A stretch of 64,000 nt of DNA from Haliotis asinina (lineage: Eukaryota > Mollusca > Gastropoda > Lepetellida > Haliotidae), in the NCBI RefSeq assembly GCF_037392515.1, contig NC_090295.1, positions 24,716,501 to 24,780,500 of the forward strand, written 5' to 3'. A model generated the notes under the pieces. The model was not told where the DNA came from and did no database searches. It saw only the letters and a program-made list of their open reading frames with translations. Position numbers and translations under genes: made by a program. Positions 56,601-60,197 of the stretch are shown piece by piece. Position 1 is the stretch's first letter, and each line of letters opens with the position of its first letter.

Positions 56601-57053
56601 ACATTCACGTCTCCTCAATCACATGTGTCACTCAGTGCATGTGTATAGGCTGCTCAGTACAATAGCCATTTCGTCAACTATAATTTTCCTGATTTAAGTC
56701 AATATCTGATGTACTTTTTCAGGCAAAGGCCAAGACGGGTGTTATATTCAAGGAACTTCGATACTTACTGGCAGACATGTTACAGAAAAAACTGGAAGAT
56801 CCAACTTTAGATCTGAAAGGTTTGTAACTCAGTGTGGATCAAAACTTTGGAGTTTAGCATGACTTTTAGCTCTAGCCAACAGTTGTCCTCGGTCAAAATA
56901 TAAATGATTATATAAATGATTAAATGTGAAACAAGCCTTGCTCAGTACTTGTGGCTATCCATTCATTTTAGAAAAATCTCTAAAATGTTTTTTTTTTCAG
57001 AGGACAAGTTGATACCCCTCATCAGGAGACTGATAACTGCTGAGAAAACGTGA
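8290..57053 (+). CDS. DHX29: ATP-dependent RNA helicase DHX29 (complete gene, 29 coding exons)
   Basis: DHX29 is a DExH-box NTPase that binds the 40S subunit and helps the 43S complex scan through structured 5' UTRs. Exons: 8290-8380 (or 8356), 9882-9955, 10810-10923, 11568-11697, 19396-19535, 22428-22559, 22932-23058, 28334-28603, 29609-29777, 30221-30347, 30548-30649, 31154-31282, 31992-32249, 34003-34272, 34744-34920, 44830-44919, 45148-45243, 45587-45676, 45897-46036, 46397-46570, 50978-51106, 51297-51372, 51960-52184, 52757-52893, 53487-53577, 54446-54796, 55734-55865, 56723-56819, 57001-57053. All phases match and the sum is 4191 nt (1396 residues plus stop). The UBA-like region, Walker [10 protein letters not shown] (605-613), DEVH (710-713), SAT (742-744), ATNIAETG (about 941-948), QRQGRAGR (989-996), HA2/ratchet and OB-fold blocks appear in order. 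Only the end of exon 1 is uncertain. No stop or frameshift was found. Confidence 0.96.
9064..9097. other. short inverted repeat in DHX29 intron 1
   Basis: ATGTATTTAGC (9064-9074) pairs exactly with GCTAAATACAT (9087-9097). No coding or known-element context is visible. The rest of intron 1 (8381-9881) shows no recognisable gene. Confidence 0.6.
10245..10590 (+). mobile_element. tRNA-headed composite SINE in intron 2
   Basis: The head has an A-box-like TAGTGTAGTCATGGTAGTGG and a B-box-like GGGGTCGATCCCG (10309-10321). The body includes a block around 10371-10500 with GGTATGCATGCTAACTGTGG, and it lacks the AAACTCACTCAC tail of the type I family. It is placed between exons 2 and 3. Boundaries are approximate. 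Confidence 0.5.
10990..11265. repeat. minisatellite, about 52-bp unit, 5-6 copies
   Basis: Units read roughly GAAATCCCTCATTAACTAAA then CATGGAATCCCATTGTAAAC and AACAGAAGGT. The repeat starts just inside intron 3, about 65 bp after the exon 3 donor. Confidence 0.85.
11363..11567 (+). repeat. minisatellite of decoy splice acceptors upstream of exon 4
   Basis: About seven units of 30-33 bp read TAATGTTGTTTCTAG then GATCTGTACAACAACCTG. The real exon 4 begins at 11568 with the same GATCTGTACAACAACCTG after TTTCTAG. The upstream units thus copy the 3' splice site plus the first codons of exon 4. AG dinucleotides survive in the units at about 11406, 11440, 11472, 11505 and 11535. Confidence 0.85.
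12195..12330. repeat. left inverted terminal repeat of DIRS-like element A
   Basis: It pairs with 17890-18024 in reverse complement over about 130 bp, with substitutions and a G-run length change. The tract CAGGGCCCCCAGGGCCCCC corresponds to the G-rich run on the right side. Confidence 0.8.
12895..14746 (+). pseudogene. DIRS A gag-like region
   Basis: It opens with [20 protein letters not shown] and CDKCKAF (about 12916-13027), a Cys-rich block typical of DIRS gag N-termini. Frame then changes several times through a Gly/Ser/Pro-rich middle. Two related C-terminal blocks follow: one at 13985-14185 and a second at 14400-14660 ([48 protein letters not shown]). They are copies of one another, so the gag carries an internal duplication of about 410 bp. 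Confidence 0.6.
15320..16050 (+). pseudogene. DIRS A reverse transcriptase/RNase H, with RT catalytic core deleted
   Basis: The RT part reads [20 protein letters not shown], then [15 protein letters not shown] (motif A with its catalytic Asp) and YQFHVLPF near 15645. The sequence then jumps directly to the RNase H part ([26 protein letters not shown]). The segment that should hold the YxDD catalytic loop is missing, so this copy could not polymerise DNA. After 15900 the RNase H tail continues in shifted frames. Confidence 0.75.
16454..17290 (+). pseudogene. DIRS A tyrosine recombinase
   Basis: The N-terminal core-binding part reads [20 protein letters not shown]. The catalytic part reads [30 protein letters not shown] and LKAHSVRS, the last being the HxxR block. 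A frameshift near 17124 leads into [18 protein letters not shown], the helix that precedes the catalytic Tyr region. Such enzymes integrate circular cDNA without target duplication. The copy is inactive. Confidence 0.75.
17621..19380. repeat. exact 880-bp tandem duplication (two copies)
   Basis: Copy 1 is 17621-18500 and copy 2 is 18501-19380; I see no differences on reading both, including a run of ten G's. The unit contains the right end of DIRS element A, about 170 bp of flanking intron, a type I SINE and a CACTCGCTCACTCACTTG tail. The 2-bp overlap CT at the junction suggests microhomology. Copy 2 stops 15 bp before the exon 5 acceptor AG. The identical 118-codon reading frames at 17848 and 18728 are by-products, not genes. 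Confidence 0.93.
18192..18390 (+). mobile_element. tRNA-derived SINE, type I (duplicated at 19072-19270)
   Basis: The A box GGTAGCCTAGTTGTTAAGG-like (GGGGTAGCCTAGTTGTTAAG, 18197-18216) and B box GGTTCAATTCCCC (18244-18256) are clear. The body TGAAGCCCATTTCTGGTG and the tail with GGAATATGGCTAAAAGTGGC, then CTCACTCGCTCACTCAC, follow. It is the best preserved head of the family here. Confidence 0.8.
19396..23058 (+). CDS. DHX29: DHX29 exons 5-7: LPEGFSQ, acidic linker and coiled-coil segment
   Basis: Exon 5 (19396-19535) reads [12 protein letters not shown], a DHX29 hallmark. Exon 6 (22428-22559) has [11 protein letters not shown] followed by an acidic Glu/Asp run. Exon 7 (22932-23058) has [20 protein letters not shown], a charged helix predicted to form a coiled coil. 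Exon 5 sits between two DIRS-like elements, and its acceptor AG (19394-19395) lies only 15 bp after the end of an 880-bp tandem duplication. Exon 6 and 7 junctions are canonical (TTTAG|GAAG, CCA|GTGAGT, CCAG|AATG, GAG|GTACAG). Confidence 0.93.
20242..21133 (+). mobile_element. pogo/Tigger-like DNA transposon, 892 bp, non-autonomous
   Basis: The ends are inverted: CAGTCAGGCCGCGTTAGTTC on the left and its mirror ...GATTAACGCAGCCTGACTG on the right. TA flanks both sides (20240-20241 and 21134-21135), the target duplication of the Tc1/mariner superfamily. CAGT-starting termini and a CENP-B-type HTH reading frame inside point to the pogo/Tigger branch. It lies inside DIRS element B, so it inserted after B did. 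Confidence 0.85.
20656..20868 (+). pseudogene. truncated pogo transposase N-terminus (CENP-B HTH)
   Basis: ATG 20656 starts [20 protein letters not shown] poly(A) run near 20706 then shifts the frame, and the next frame reads [19 protein letters not shown] followed by [10 protein letters not shown]. That is the helix-turn-helix DNA-binding region of pogo/CENP-B-like proteins. The DDE catalytic domain is absent. Confidence 0.7.
22686..22845 (+). mobile_element. tRNA-derived SINE, type I
   Basis: The head GCCGGTGTTGTGGCCAAATGG, the B box CGGTTCAATTCC (22739-22750), the body GGGCCCATTTCTTGTG and the tail GAATATTGCTGAAAGTGG, TAAAACTAAACTCACCCACTC are present. It lies in intron 6. Confidence 0.75.
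23362..23740 (+). mobile_element. two adjacent type I SINE copies in intron 7
   Basis: Copy one (23362-23522) has GGGGTTAGCTTTGTGGTAAAGG, a B-box-like GAGTTTGATTCCCC and a full tail AAAACGAAACTCACTC. Copy two (23625-23740) keeps the A-box part CAGTGCTGTAGTTGTTAAAG and the tail but has lost the B box by deletion. They lie just upstream of DIRS element C. Confidence 0.7.
24373..25678 (+). pseudogene. DIRS C gag-like region, Arg/Ser-rich
   Basis: Broken frames encode [20 protein letters not shown] near 24420, a stretch near 24880-25000 with [20 protein letters not shown], and a longer open stretch at 25199-25678 with [20 protein letters not shown]. The two RS blocks are related, suggesting internal duplication. 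The end of the frame ([20 protein letters not shown]) resembles the C-terminal gag helices of these elements. No homology firm enough for a domain name. Confidence 0.5.
26150..26760 (+). pseudogene. DIRS C RNase H and linker
   Basis: The frames read [31 protein letters not shown], then from 26363 a frame with [20 protein letters not shown] and [14 protein letters not shown]. After a stop, [16 protein letters not shown] and [16 protein letters not shown] follow. This order is standard for the RNase H and connector of DIRS elements. Several stops are present. Confidence 0.65.
26800..27727 (+). pseudogene. DIRS C tyrosine recombinase remnant
   Basis: The core-binding helices near 26820-27000 are shifted. 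From 27151 the frame reads [40 protein letters not shown] and [15 protein letters not shown], the first strands of the catalytic domain. The later part is rearranged. Identity is supported by element D, which keeps a related C-terminal block. Confidence 0.5.
28334..32249 (+). CDS. DHX29: DHX29 exons 8-13: dsRBD-like region up to Walker A
   Basis: Exon 8 (28334-28603) contains PGFNPAIKI and a Ser-rich linker less conserved in the family. Exon 9 (29609-29777) reads [20 protein letters not shown], and exons 10-11 (30221-30347, 30548-30649) read [14 protein letters not shown] and [17 protein letters not shown], which together form the dsRNA-binding-like domain. Exon 12 (31154-31282) and exon 13 (31992-32249) lead into the helicase core with [14 protein letters not shown] and the Walker A motif [14 protein letters not shown] at the end of exon 13. 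The introns are short apart from SINE insertions. Confidence 0.95.
28650..28765 (+). mobile_element. type I SINE fragment (A box lost)
   Basis: A B box GGGTTCGATTCCCC (28677-28690) is followed by TTTAGTGGTGTCCCCGCC, GATATAGCTGAAATATTGCT and AAAAGCAG. It lies in intron 8, which otherwise (28604-29608) shows no gene. Confidence 0.65.
30880..31052 (+). mobile_element. tRNA-derived SINE, type I
   Basis: GGTGGGGTTGCCTAGTGGTTTAGG (A box), GTATTTGATTCCCC (B box), CCATTTCTGGTGTCCC and the tail ATTGCTAAATGTTGC, TTAAAACTAAACTCACTCACTC are all in order. It lies in intron 11. Confidence 0.8.
31362..31572 (+). mobile_element. SINE-like repeat, type II, partial
   Basis: It reads GGGTAGAATATGCCTTCAGC, GCAATCCATGCTTGCC, ATCACTGGATTGTCTGGTCC and ATAAAACTAAACTCAGTCAC. 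About 70 bp of the middle is missing relative to the next copy. Confidence 0.75.
31690..31968 (+). mobile_element. SINE-like repeat, type II, nearly full length
   Basis: It reads GACCTGTGAAGGTCCCAAGG, CTTCAGCAACCCATGCTT, GAGGCGACTAACGGGATC, CTGACTTGGTTGACACATC, CAGACCGCTGCCATATAGCT and GCATAAAACTAAACTCACTC. It lies in intron 12, about 25 bp before exon 13. Confidence 0.85.
32345..32520. repeat. short tandem repeat, about 20-22 bp, in intron 13
   Basis: The phrase TTAAGGTAGATGCAGGC recurs with the variants TAAAGTTTGTGCGGGC and TAAAGTAGCTACAGGC about eight times. Confidence 0.7.
32745..33460 (+). promoter_or_regulatory. promoter-like segment in intron 13, possible solo LTR
   Basis: A CCAAT box GCCAATCA (32848-32855) lies 40 bp upstream of a consensus TATA box TATATAAG (32896-32903) in the same orientation as the gene. 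No coding region follows. The layout could be the U3/R part of a solo LTR or an intronic promoter; TG...CA ends and a target duplication were not established. The call is tentative. Confidence 0.3.
33470..33930. repeat. candidate dispersed repeat with TTATATAGCGC motif
   Basis: The start TATTAATAATAATAACAGGC and TATTTATATAGCGCTTATAT, followed by CTCAAAGCGCACAGAG, resembles a repeat widely seen in marine invertebrate genomes, to my recollection. There is only one copy in this window, so the repeat nature is not proven here. Confidence 0.35.
34003..34920 (+). CDS. DHX29: DHX29 exons 14-15: RecA1 domain with DEVH box
   Basis: Exon 14 (34003-34272) carries motif Ia ([13 protein letters not shown]), motif Ib ([11 protein letters not shown]) and ends with the DE of the DEVH box. 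Exon 15 (34744-34920) starts with [10 protein letters not shown] and carries motif III ([11 protein letters not shown]) and IPGRTFPVE. The 471-bp intron at phase 0 thus cuts the Walker B motif between Glu and Val. Residues needed for ATP hydrolysis are all present. Confidence 0.96.
34983..35425. repeat. 47-bp satellite, nine units, in intron 15
   Basis: The phrase GGATAGTGATATCACCATG recurs at 35015, 35062, 35109, 35156, 35203, 35250, 35297, 35344 and 35391, exactly 47 bp apart. The units differ at only a few positions (ACC/CCC, TTTAT/TTTAA). The array ends about 215 bp before the Polinton-like provirus. Confidence 0.95.
35640..35833. repeat. left inverted terminal repeat of the provirus
   Basis: It starts AGTAGGATTAG and contains AATGGGGGTTTTGGGTCACC, CACATCTAAGACTAATTATA and AGTGGGTGGAAACTCCCCAC. 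The reverse complement of 44595-44783 matches through these blocks with scattered substitutions. Confidence 0.9.
35842..36192 (-). CDS. provirus ORF, 116 residues, unknown function
   Basis: An intact frame next to the left terminal repeat, starting [11 protein letters not shown]. It is rich in Ile, Leu and Asp and shows no signal peptide, zinc site or known motif. It reads toward the terminal repeat. It is a plausible viral accessory gene because it is intact and closely packed, but it has no recognised relatives. Confidence 0.5.
   Translation of the reverse strand: MEFFRPQSHHPQNTDIITLLDICSHLCIIMDLWWAENISLTDVELLIVNKLKELGHGIYHLTIVLNEDVFKEYFLTEFIVDSLHMCISSYLNNMIRQEYNTEPIIDMVTLNIACDY
36310..36780 (-). 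pseudogene. provirus small gene, frame-broken
   Basis: Two minus-strand segments belong together. The first (36715-36476 plus about 60 bp upstream) includes [20 protein letters not shown]. The second, after a frame change near 36475, is a highly charged Glu/Lys helix ([13 protein letters not shown], 36460-36340). Function is unknown. The frame break makes it likely nonfunctional. Confidence 0.45.
36912..37357 (+). pseudogene. provirus ORF, broken
   Basis: An ATG at 36912 (in CATCATGGATAGTGGAACC) opens a frame interrupted by a TAG at 36939 and a TGA at 37037. From 37043 it runs on as [20 protein letters not shown] and then a Pro/Val-rich tail. Function unknown; it may encode a virion component. 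Confidence 0.4.
37346..37645 (-). CDS. provirus ORF, 99 residues, hydrophobic C-terminal half
   Basis: It starts [20 protein letters not shown]. Two hydrophobic segments ([17 protein letters not shown] and [16 protein letters not shown]) suggest a small membrane or membrane-active protein. It ends next to the previous plus-strand ORF. It is intact. Confidence 0.55.
   Translation of the reverse strand: MALGFHHINNCSISGASLHLKPSGGDARDWIKTHLKLLGRALAKLGKAAEALSVILGSIVSWLLSMMGQTATWLGQNLWAFIIALAGLVNAAAKEFLPN
37674..38330 (-). pseudogene. provirus coiled-coil protein, N-terminal part broken
   Basis: The clear frame (38036-37674, 120 residues) is a long charged coiled coil ([36 protein letters not shown]). 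Upstream to 38330 the coding-like sequence continues in other frames with stops. It may be a structural or scaffolding protein, which is inference from the coiled coil alone. Confidence 0.45.
38596..39803 (+). pseudogene. provirus capsid-like protein, with in-frame stop and frameshifts
   Basis: From ATG 38596 a basic N-terminus (MKRAARRQ) leads to an in-frame TGA at 38728-38730. The same frame then stays open to 39285 ([17 protein letters not shown] surface, [32 protein letters not shown]). After 39285 two frame changes follow and the sequence stays capsid-like up to TAA 39801-39803, including [10 protein letters not shown] near 39490. The beta-rich makeup and place next to the packaging ATPase fit a viral jelly-roll capsid protein; I recognise the family from similar elements in cnidarian and mollusc genomes. 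The breaks make it nonfunctional. Confidence 0.65.
39803..40528 (+). pseudogene. provirus DNA-packaging ATPase (FtsK/HerA type), broken
   Basis: A Walker A-like GQTGCWKT (39955-39978) is followed by [11 protein letters not shown] frame change near 40083 leads to LLILDDCS (Walker B, about 40171-40194), and further shifts lead to [15 protein letters not shown] and an end at 40528. The Walker A motif has Trp where the third Gly is expected (TGG for GGG at 39970-39972). With at least three frame changes and this substitution the enzyme is dead. In live relatives it pumps genomic DNA into the capsid. Confidence 0.75.
40492..40506 (+). terminator. GC-rich perfect hairpin near the ATPase gene end
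   Basis: GGCCGGC (40492-40498) and GCCGGCC (40500-40506) pair around a single A. T-rich sequence follows (TTTGTTTTTAATAAAATTTT), so it could serve viral transcript 3' end formation. The function is inferred. Confidence 0.4.
40555..40626. repeat. 22-bp direct repeat, three copies
   Basis: TTTTAGTAATGTTTTAGTAA recurs in tandem at about 40565, 40590 and 40610, just before the next small gene's ATG. Confidence 0.8.
40626..40910 (+). CDS. provirus small membrane protein, 94 residues
   Basis: ATG 40626 starts [20 protein letters not shown], a single membrane segment (about residues 5-27). A hydrophilic C-terminal half is rich in Glu and Lys. It is intact and its stop overlaps the next ORF start (ATGA at 40907-40910), as in compact viral gene blocks. 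No function can be assigned. Confidence 0.6.
   Translation: MSVFEVLVVCNLTFICMCLVYGGYYFLQIETRVLYYKMECDELLEQMLVPEEQKDNKQCDRLITLVMTGKAKQYLGENITADEIQKMSDEEINR
40907..41284 (+). CDS. provirus small ORF, overlapping start with previous gene
   Basis: The frame starts [20 protein letters not shown] and includes [20 protein letters not shown]. After about residue 75 it becomes an Asn run (AAT/AAC repeats at 41138-41160) and low-complexity sequence that overlaps the next gene, so the native end may be earlier. Function unknown. Confidence 0.45.
   Translation: MTKLTGSTITQIYTGIATHFLPIPPERRLYLWEDLEKDLLIDNALSYISCALYHKYGMYLAPMTAAIITAKHCKFNKTNNNNNNIQDGCGPGRDNQVGGYPTTPVCGQQTGATDARHQEEEPQKS
41166..41336 (+). 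CDS. provirus small basic protein, 56 residues
   Basis: ATG 41166 starts [15 protein letters not shown]. The C-terminal half is Lys-rich ([15 protein letters not shown]). It is intact. It could bind nucleic acid, which is inferred only from charge. Confidence 0.5.
   Translation: MDAAQEEITKWGDTPQPQSVDSKQEPLMQDTKKKNPKRVEAGRKNVLARHEKNNYM
41508..41687 (+). CDS. provirus small ORF, about 60 residues or less
   Basis: The frame is open from before 41493 to TAA 41685-41687 and reads [20 protein letters not shown] from an ATG at 41538. An amphipathic or membrane helix is likely. The true start is unclear, because no ATG is seen before 41538 in this frame after the preceding hairpin. Confidence 0.4.
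   Translation, partial: LSVGYARLTKMIMKQVTIKLAFDLQDIFMLTMKICMAMATKDVLAKQGIIPENILKKYI
41689..42093 (+). pseudogene. provirus small protein with N-terminal hydrophobic helix, frame-broken
   Basis: ATG 41689 starts [20 protein letters not shown], a short membrane-active helix, followed by a charged helix ([20 protein letters not shown]) up to a stop at 41904. Coding-like sequence goes on in another frame to the TAA at 42091-42093 with one more internal stop. A similar small gene is common beside the polymerase in related elements. Function unknown. Confidence 0.55.
42112..43943 (-). pseudogene. provirus protein-primed family B DNA polymerase, C-terminally truncated
   Basis: Three minus-strand segments in order form one gene. 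43943-43452 has an N-terminal SAP-like helix pair and ends [16 protein letters not shown]. 43168-42500 has Cys/His fingers ([34 protein letters not shown]) and the exonuclease start [13 protein letters not shown], with Asn in the position of the usual catalytic Asp. 42423-42112 has [17 protein letters not shown] and [10 protein letters not shown]. The parts are separated by stops and frameshifts near 43300 and 42450. The polymerase palm (YxDTDS region) is absent, since the frame ends at 42112 next to a convergent gene. This is a dead remnant of the viral replicase. Confidence 0.8.
44100..44590. other. provirus leader between polymerase and right terminal repeat
   Basis: No ORF is recognised. 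A TATA-like CATAAAAGG lies at about 44250 on the plus strand, and GCAAGCGGCCCTTGCTCATT with TGAGCAAGGGATCACG forms a partial hairpin near 44400-44440. GAGTTCGTATCCTGCC resembles a tRNA B box, but no tRNA can be folded. Confidence 0.4.
44595..44783. repeat. right inverted terminal repeat of the provirus
   Basis: It ends CTAATACTACT. Landmarks are CCCACACCCGTGTTTAAAC, GGGGATTTTCCACCCACTAT, GTATAATTAGTCTCAGATGT and TTTGGCGGGGTGAGCC. It stops 46 bp before DHX29 exon 16. Confidence 0.9.
44830..46570 (+). CDS. DHX29: DHX29 exons 16-20: RecA2 domain
   Basis: Exons are 44830-44919, 45148-45243, 45587-45676, 45897-46036 and 46397-46570. They encode YHLEDVIE, an insert that is variable among DHX29 proteins, [29 protein letters not shown] (motif IV), LALHSVLSS, and [16 protein letters not shown] with [11 protein letters not shown] (motif V). 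Exon 17 to 18 is separated by a CA-rich intron. Exon 16 follows 46 bp after the right end of the Polinton-like provirus (element end 44783, exon start 44830), so its branch point may lie close to viral sequence. Confidence 0.94.
44953..45065. repeat. 45-bp tandem repeat with CTGTCTC hairpins, intron 16
   Basis: CTGTCTCACTGCAGAGACAG occurs three times (from 44953, 44998 and 45043). Each copy folds into a stem (CTGTCTC/GAGACAG). The array begins about 33 bp after the exon 16 donor. Confidence 0.85.
45262..45545. repeat. CA-rich, nearly G-free low-complexity tract in intron 17
   Basis: The plus strand is made of CACCACAACACC-like steps with almost no G. It is the complement type of the tract at 5230-5480. 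The open frame across it is not a gene. Confidence 0.85.
48740..49420 (+). pseudogene. DIRS D RNase H
   Basis: Frames read [20 protein letters not shown] (48860-48919), then [40 protein letters not shown] and [17 protein letters not shown] (49153-49203). The Asp residues and the HIPG.xNxxAD block are the RNase H signature in these elements. RT upstream is mostly gone. Confidence 0.7.
49420..50100 (+). pseudogene. DIRS D tyrosine recombinase
   Basis: [20 protein letters not shown] followed by [16 protein letters not shown] (49462-49630) is the core-binding domain. Further on, [20 protein letters not shown] then [16 protein letters not shown] (49741-49854) belongs to the catalytic domain. Stops and frame changes separate them, and the HxxR/Tyr part is shifted. 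Confidence 0.6.
50771..50977 (+). repeat. 63-bp minisatellite ending at the exon 21 splice acceptor
   Basis: Units start at 50804, 50867 and 50930 (TGAGTGTTATGTTTATTGTG, TAGTACGTAAGTGGTGTGTC), each ending with an acceptor-like TCTG..CAG or TATAG followed by (G)ATGAGCTG or GTGAGCTG. The last unit ends in the true acceptor GGCGCAG|GTACATCGAG. At 50771-50803 there is a partial copy of the exon start (ACATCGAGTCTAGTC...GAGCTCCCT), just outside DIRS element D. Confidence 0.8.
50978..57053 (+). CDS. DHX29: DHX29 exons 21-29: motif VI, HA2/ratchet, OB-fold and C-terminus
   Basis: Exon 21 (50978-51106) has QRQGRAGRV (motif VI) and exon 22 (51297-51372) has [14 protein letters not shown]. Exon 23 (51960-52184) has [13 protein letters not shown] and [12 protein letters not shown]. 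Exon 24 (52757-52893) has [12 protein letters not shown], and exon 25 (53487-53577) has [12 protein letters not shown]. Exon 26 (54446-54796, the longest) and exon 27 (55734-55865) form the OB-fold with HPSSVN and PLMLFGGDI. Exons 28-29 (56723-56819, 57001-57053) end in RRLITAEKT and TGA. The acceptor of exon 29 has a pure T tract. Exon 21 is preceded by a minisatellite derived from its own splice site. Confidence 0.96.
52310..52540 (+). mobile_element. SINE-like repeat, type II, diverged
   Basis: GGCTTTCAGCAAACAGTGCT, TGTCATAAGAGGCAACTAAG, AATCACAAGATTGTCAGGTC and TTTCATATAGCTGGAATACT show the order of the type II repeat. It lies in intron 23. Confidence 0.7.
53640..54005. repeat. degenerate minisatellite of GATAGTGCTTAGTGTT units in intron 25
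   Basis: About 18-20 units of 15-22 bp follow the exon 25 donor by 60 bp. Units vary (GATAGCACTTAG, GGATAGTGGTTA). Confidence 0.8.
54246..54415 (-). mobile_element. tRNA-derived SINE, type I
   Basis: On the plus strand it reads GTGAGTGAGTGTGTTTGG, TTTTACGCCACTTTTAGCAA, CCAGAAATAGGTTTCACAC, GGAATCAAACCCGGG (B box complement) and GGTTACCCAACCACC. It ends about 30 bp before exon 26. Confidence 0.8.
56165..56300 (+). mobile_element. tRNA-headed SINE of another family
   Basis: An A-box-like AGTGGCTGAATGGGTTAGAC (56177-56196) and B-box-like GTAGGTTTGAATCCC (56239-56253) are spaced as in tRNA-derived SINEs. The tail is not the AAACTCACTC type. It lies in intron 27. The intron's remainder (56301-56722) holds no gene. 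Confidence 0.45.
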
Positions 57054-57098
57054 TGTCTGTGTGAAGATATTAATTGCACTTTTGTAAAAACAGATGTA

Positions 57099-57104
57099 AA
57101 TAAA
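57099..57104 (+). promoter_or_regulatory. poly(A) signal of DHX29
   Basis: AATAAA lies 46 bp after the stop codon. It is followed by a GT/T-rich stretch (TGTTTTGTACAAGTTGTTG) as expected for a cleavage site near 57115-57125. The 3' UTR would be only about 65-70 nt. Confidence 0.75.
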
Positions 57105-57329
57105 TTATGTATTGTTTTGTACAAGTTGTTGAAGTTTATCTTAATTGTTCAAAGATTTACAATAACAAGATATTCTGCACACACATGCAATCTGATAGAT
57201 TTCTGTGAGCATATTTATGCACAAAATGGTTGATCAAAATAGCACACATTACCTAATTAAATTCCGTAAACACATTTCTGCAAGATTGCCTGGAAATCAG
57301 TTCAAGAAAGGCCACAGCCAACCCAGCGT

Positions 57330-59640
57330 GTGATACACTAAAAATACTCTCAACCCAACACTGTGTGGACAGTTTCAATTACATGACACTCATGCTAACA
57401 CTGTCATGGCAGAGACAACATGACATCGACATCATCAGTAACATGACACTCATGCCAACACTGCCATGGCAGTCAGCATGACACTCGTGCTAATACTGTC
57501 AAGACATCGACATCAACAATAACCTGACGCTCTCATACTAACACTGTCATGACAGAGTCAACTTGACATTCATGCTGACACTGTCATGGCAGAGTCAACA
57601 TGACCCTCGTGCTAACACTGTCGTGACAGAGTCAACATGACACTCATGCTAATACTACCATGATATCAACATCATCAATAACCTGACGCTCTTATGCTAA
57701 CACTGCCATGACAGAGTCAGCATTGCACTCGTGCTAATACTGTCAAGATATCGACATCATCAATAACATGACACTCATGCCAACACTGTCATGACAGTCA
57801 ACATGACACTCATGCCAACACTGTCATGACATCGACATAATCAGTAACGTGACAATCATGCTATCACTGCCATGGCAGAGCCAAAAACGTGACACTCATG
57901 CTATCACTGCCATGGCAGAGTCAAAAACATGACACTCATGCTATCACTGCCATGGCAGAGTCAAAAACGTGACACTAATGCTATCACTGCCATGACAGAG
58001 TCAAAAACGTGACAATCATGCTATCACTGCCATGGCAGAGCCAAAAACGTGACACTCATGCTATCACTGCCATGGCAGAGCCAAAAACGTGACACTCATG
58101 CTATCACTGCCATGGCAGAGCCAAAAACGTGACACTCATGCTATCACTGCCATGGCAGAGCCAAAAACATGACACTCATGCTATCACTGCCATGGCAGAG
58201 TCAAAAACATAACACTCATGCTATCACTGCCATGGCAGAGTCAAAAACATAACACTCATGCTAATACTGTCAAGACATCGACATCAACAATAACCTGACG
58301 CTCTCATACTAACACTGTCATGACAGGGTCAACTTGACATTCATGCTGACACTGTCATGGCAGAGTCAATATGACCCTCGTGCTAACACTGTCATGGCAG
58401 AGACAACATGACATCGACATCATCAGTAACATGACACTCATGCCAACACTGCCATGGCAGTCAGCATGACACTCGTGCTAATACTGTCAAGACATCGACA
58501 TCAACAATAACCTGACGCTCTCATACTAACACTGTCATGACAGAGTCAACTTGACATTCATGCTGACACTGTCATGGCAGAGTCAATATGACCCTCGTGC
58601 TAACACTGTCATGGCAGAGACAACATGACATCGACATCATCAATAACATGACACTCATGCCAACACTGCCATGGCAGAGTCAACATGACACTCATGCTAA
58701 TACTGTCAAGACATCGACATCATCAGTAACATGACACTCATGCTAACACTGCCATGTCAGAGTCAACATGACACTCATGCTAACACTGTCATGACATCGA
58801 CATCATCAGTAACATGACACTCATGCCAACACTGCCATGGCAGTCAGCATGACACTCGTGCTAATACTGTCAAGACATCGACATCAACAATAACCTGACG
58901 CTCTCATACTAACACTGTCATGACAGAGTCAACTTGACATTCATGCTGACACTGTCATGGCAGAGTCAATATGACCCTCGTGCTAACACTGTCATGGCAG
59001 AGACAACATGACATCGACATCATCAATAACATGACACTCATGCCAACACTGCCATGGCAGTCAGCATGACACTCGTGCTAATACTGTCAAGACATCGACA
59101 TCAACAATAACCTGACGCTCTCATACTAACACTGTCATGACAGAGTCAACTTGACATTCATGCTGACACTGTCATGGCAGAGTCAATATGACCCTCGTGC
59201 TAACACTGTCATGGCAGAGACAACATGACATCGACATCATCAATAACATGACACTCATGCCAACACTGCCATGGCAGAGTCAACATGACACTCATGCTAA
59301 TACTGTCAAGACATCGACATCATCAGTAACATGACACTCATGTTAACACTGCCATGTCAGAGTCAACATGACACTCATGCTAATACTGTCATGACATCGA
59401 CATCATCAATAACATGACACTCATGCTAACACTGTCATGGCAGAGACAACATGACATCGACATCATCAGTAACATGACACTCATGCCAACACTGCCATGG
59501 CAGTCAGCATGACACTCGTGCTAATACTGTCAAGACATCGACATCAACAATACCCTGACGCTCTCATACTAAGACTGTCATGACAGAGTCAACATAACAC
59601 TAATGCTAACACTATCAGGACTTGTTTGTAAGGTGGCACT
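57330..59640. repeat. 2.3-kb satellite with 40-bp monomers and 600-bp higher-order repeat
   Basis: From about 57880 to 58260 the unit is a regular 40 bp (GTGACACTCATGCTATCACT and GCCATGGCAGAGCCAAAAAC). Elsewhere monomers of 35-45 bp mix ATGACACTCATGC, TGTCATGACAGAG and GACATCGACATCATC. 58261-58860 repeats at 58861-59460 with about 1-2% differences, and a 60-bp extra unit precedes a further partial copy, so the array has a 600/660-bp higher-order period. The monomers carry CTGCCATGGCAG or TGTCATGACA, both perfect palindromes. No gene lies inside. Confidence 0.92.
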
Positions 59641-60197
59641 CTCATGATGATCATGACATCGTTAATAACATGTCACTGGTGCTAACTGTGAGGACACTCT
59701 CTCTCCCCTAATGTCATGTATCATTTGCTTGAAAAGGGTGTTAAGATCTACCCAAAACATTGTATTCATTGCTATAAAGAAATTACTATCCTCAAAAAGT
59801 GTTCGTCTTATATTTGTGATTAAACTTCAACTAAAGACCCTACATCTGGCCCAAGTTGCCCTTTAACCATACCGCCAACATCACGTTTCATGTGAATGAT
59901 AAAACAAGGAACAGCGTTCTTTGTTGGTCCTTGCTAAACATGTAGCTCTGTCAATACATCTAATCACAGGGTCTGACCAATGTCATCCTAACCATCACAA
60001 TAATGATCACCTAGGGTGGGAAATCATCACCACAGTTTGTTTAATCAACACTCTAGAAGTCAGTACTGAACCATACGACGTCATGGACGACTTCCTGTAT
60101 ATTACATACAGGCACGTTTCGCTGTAGATTCTTACACCGTTGCGAAGCTTAACGTTTTTTAAAGAATCTACACTGAAGTGACACTTTGTGCATTTAG

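Noticed and set aside
57880..58260. Regular 40-bp repeats resembling a CRISPR array
   Set aside because: Units are contiguous with no variable spacers, and the context is animal DNA.
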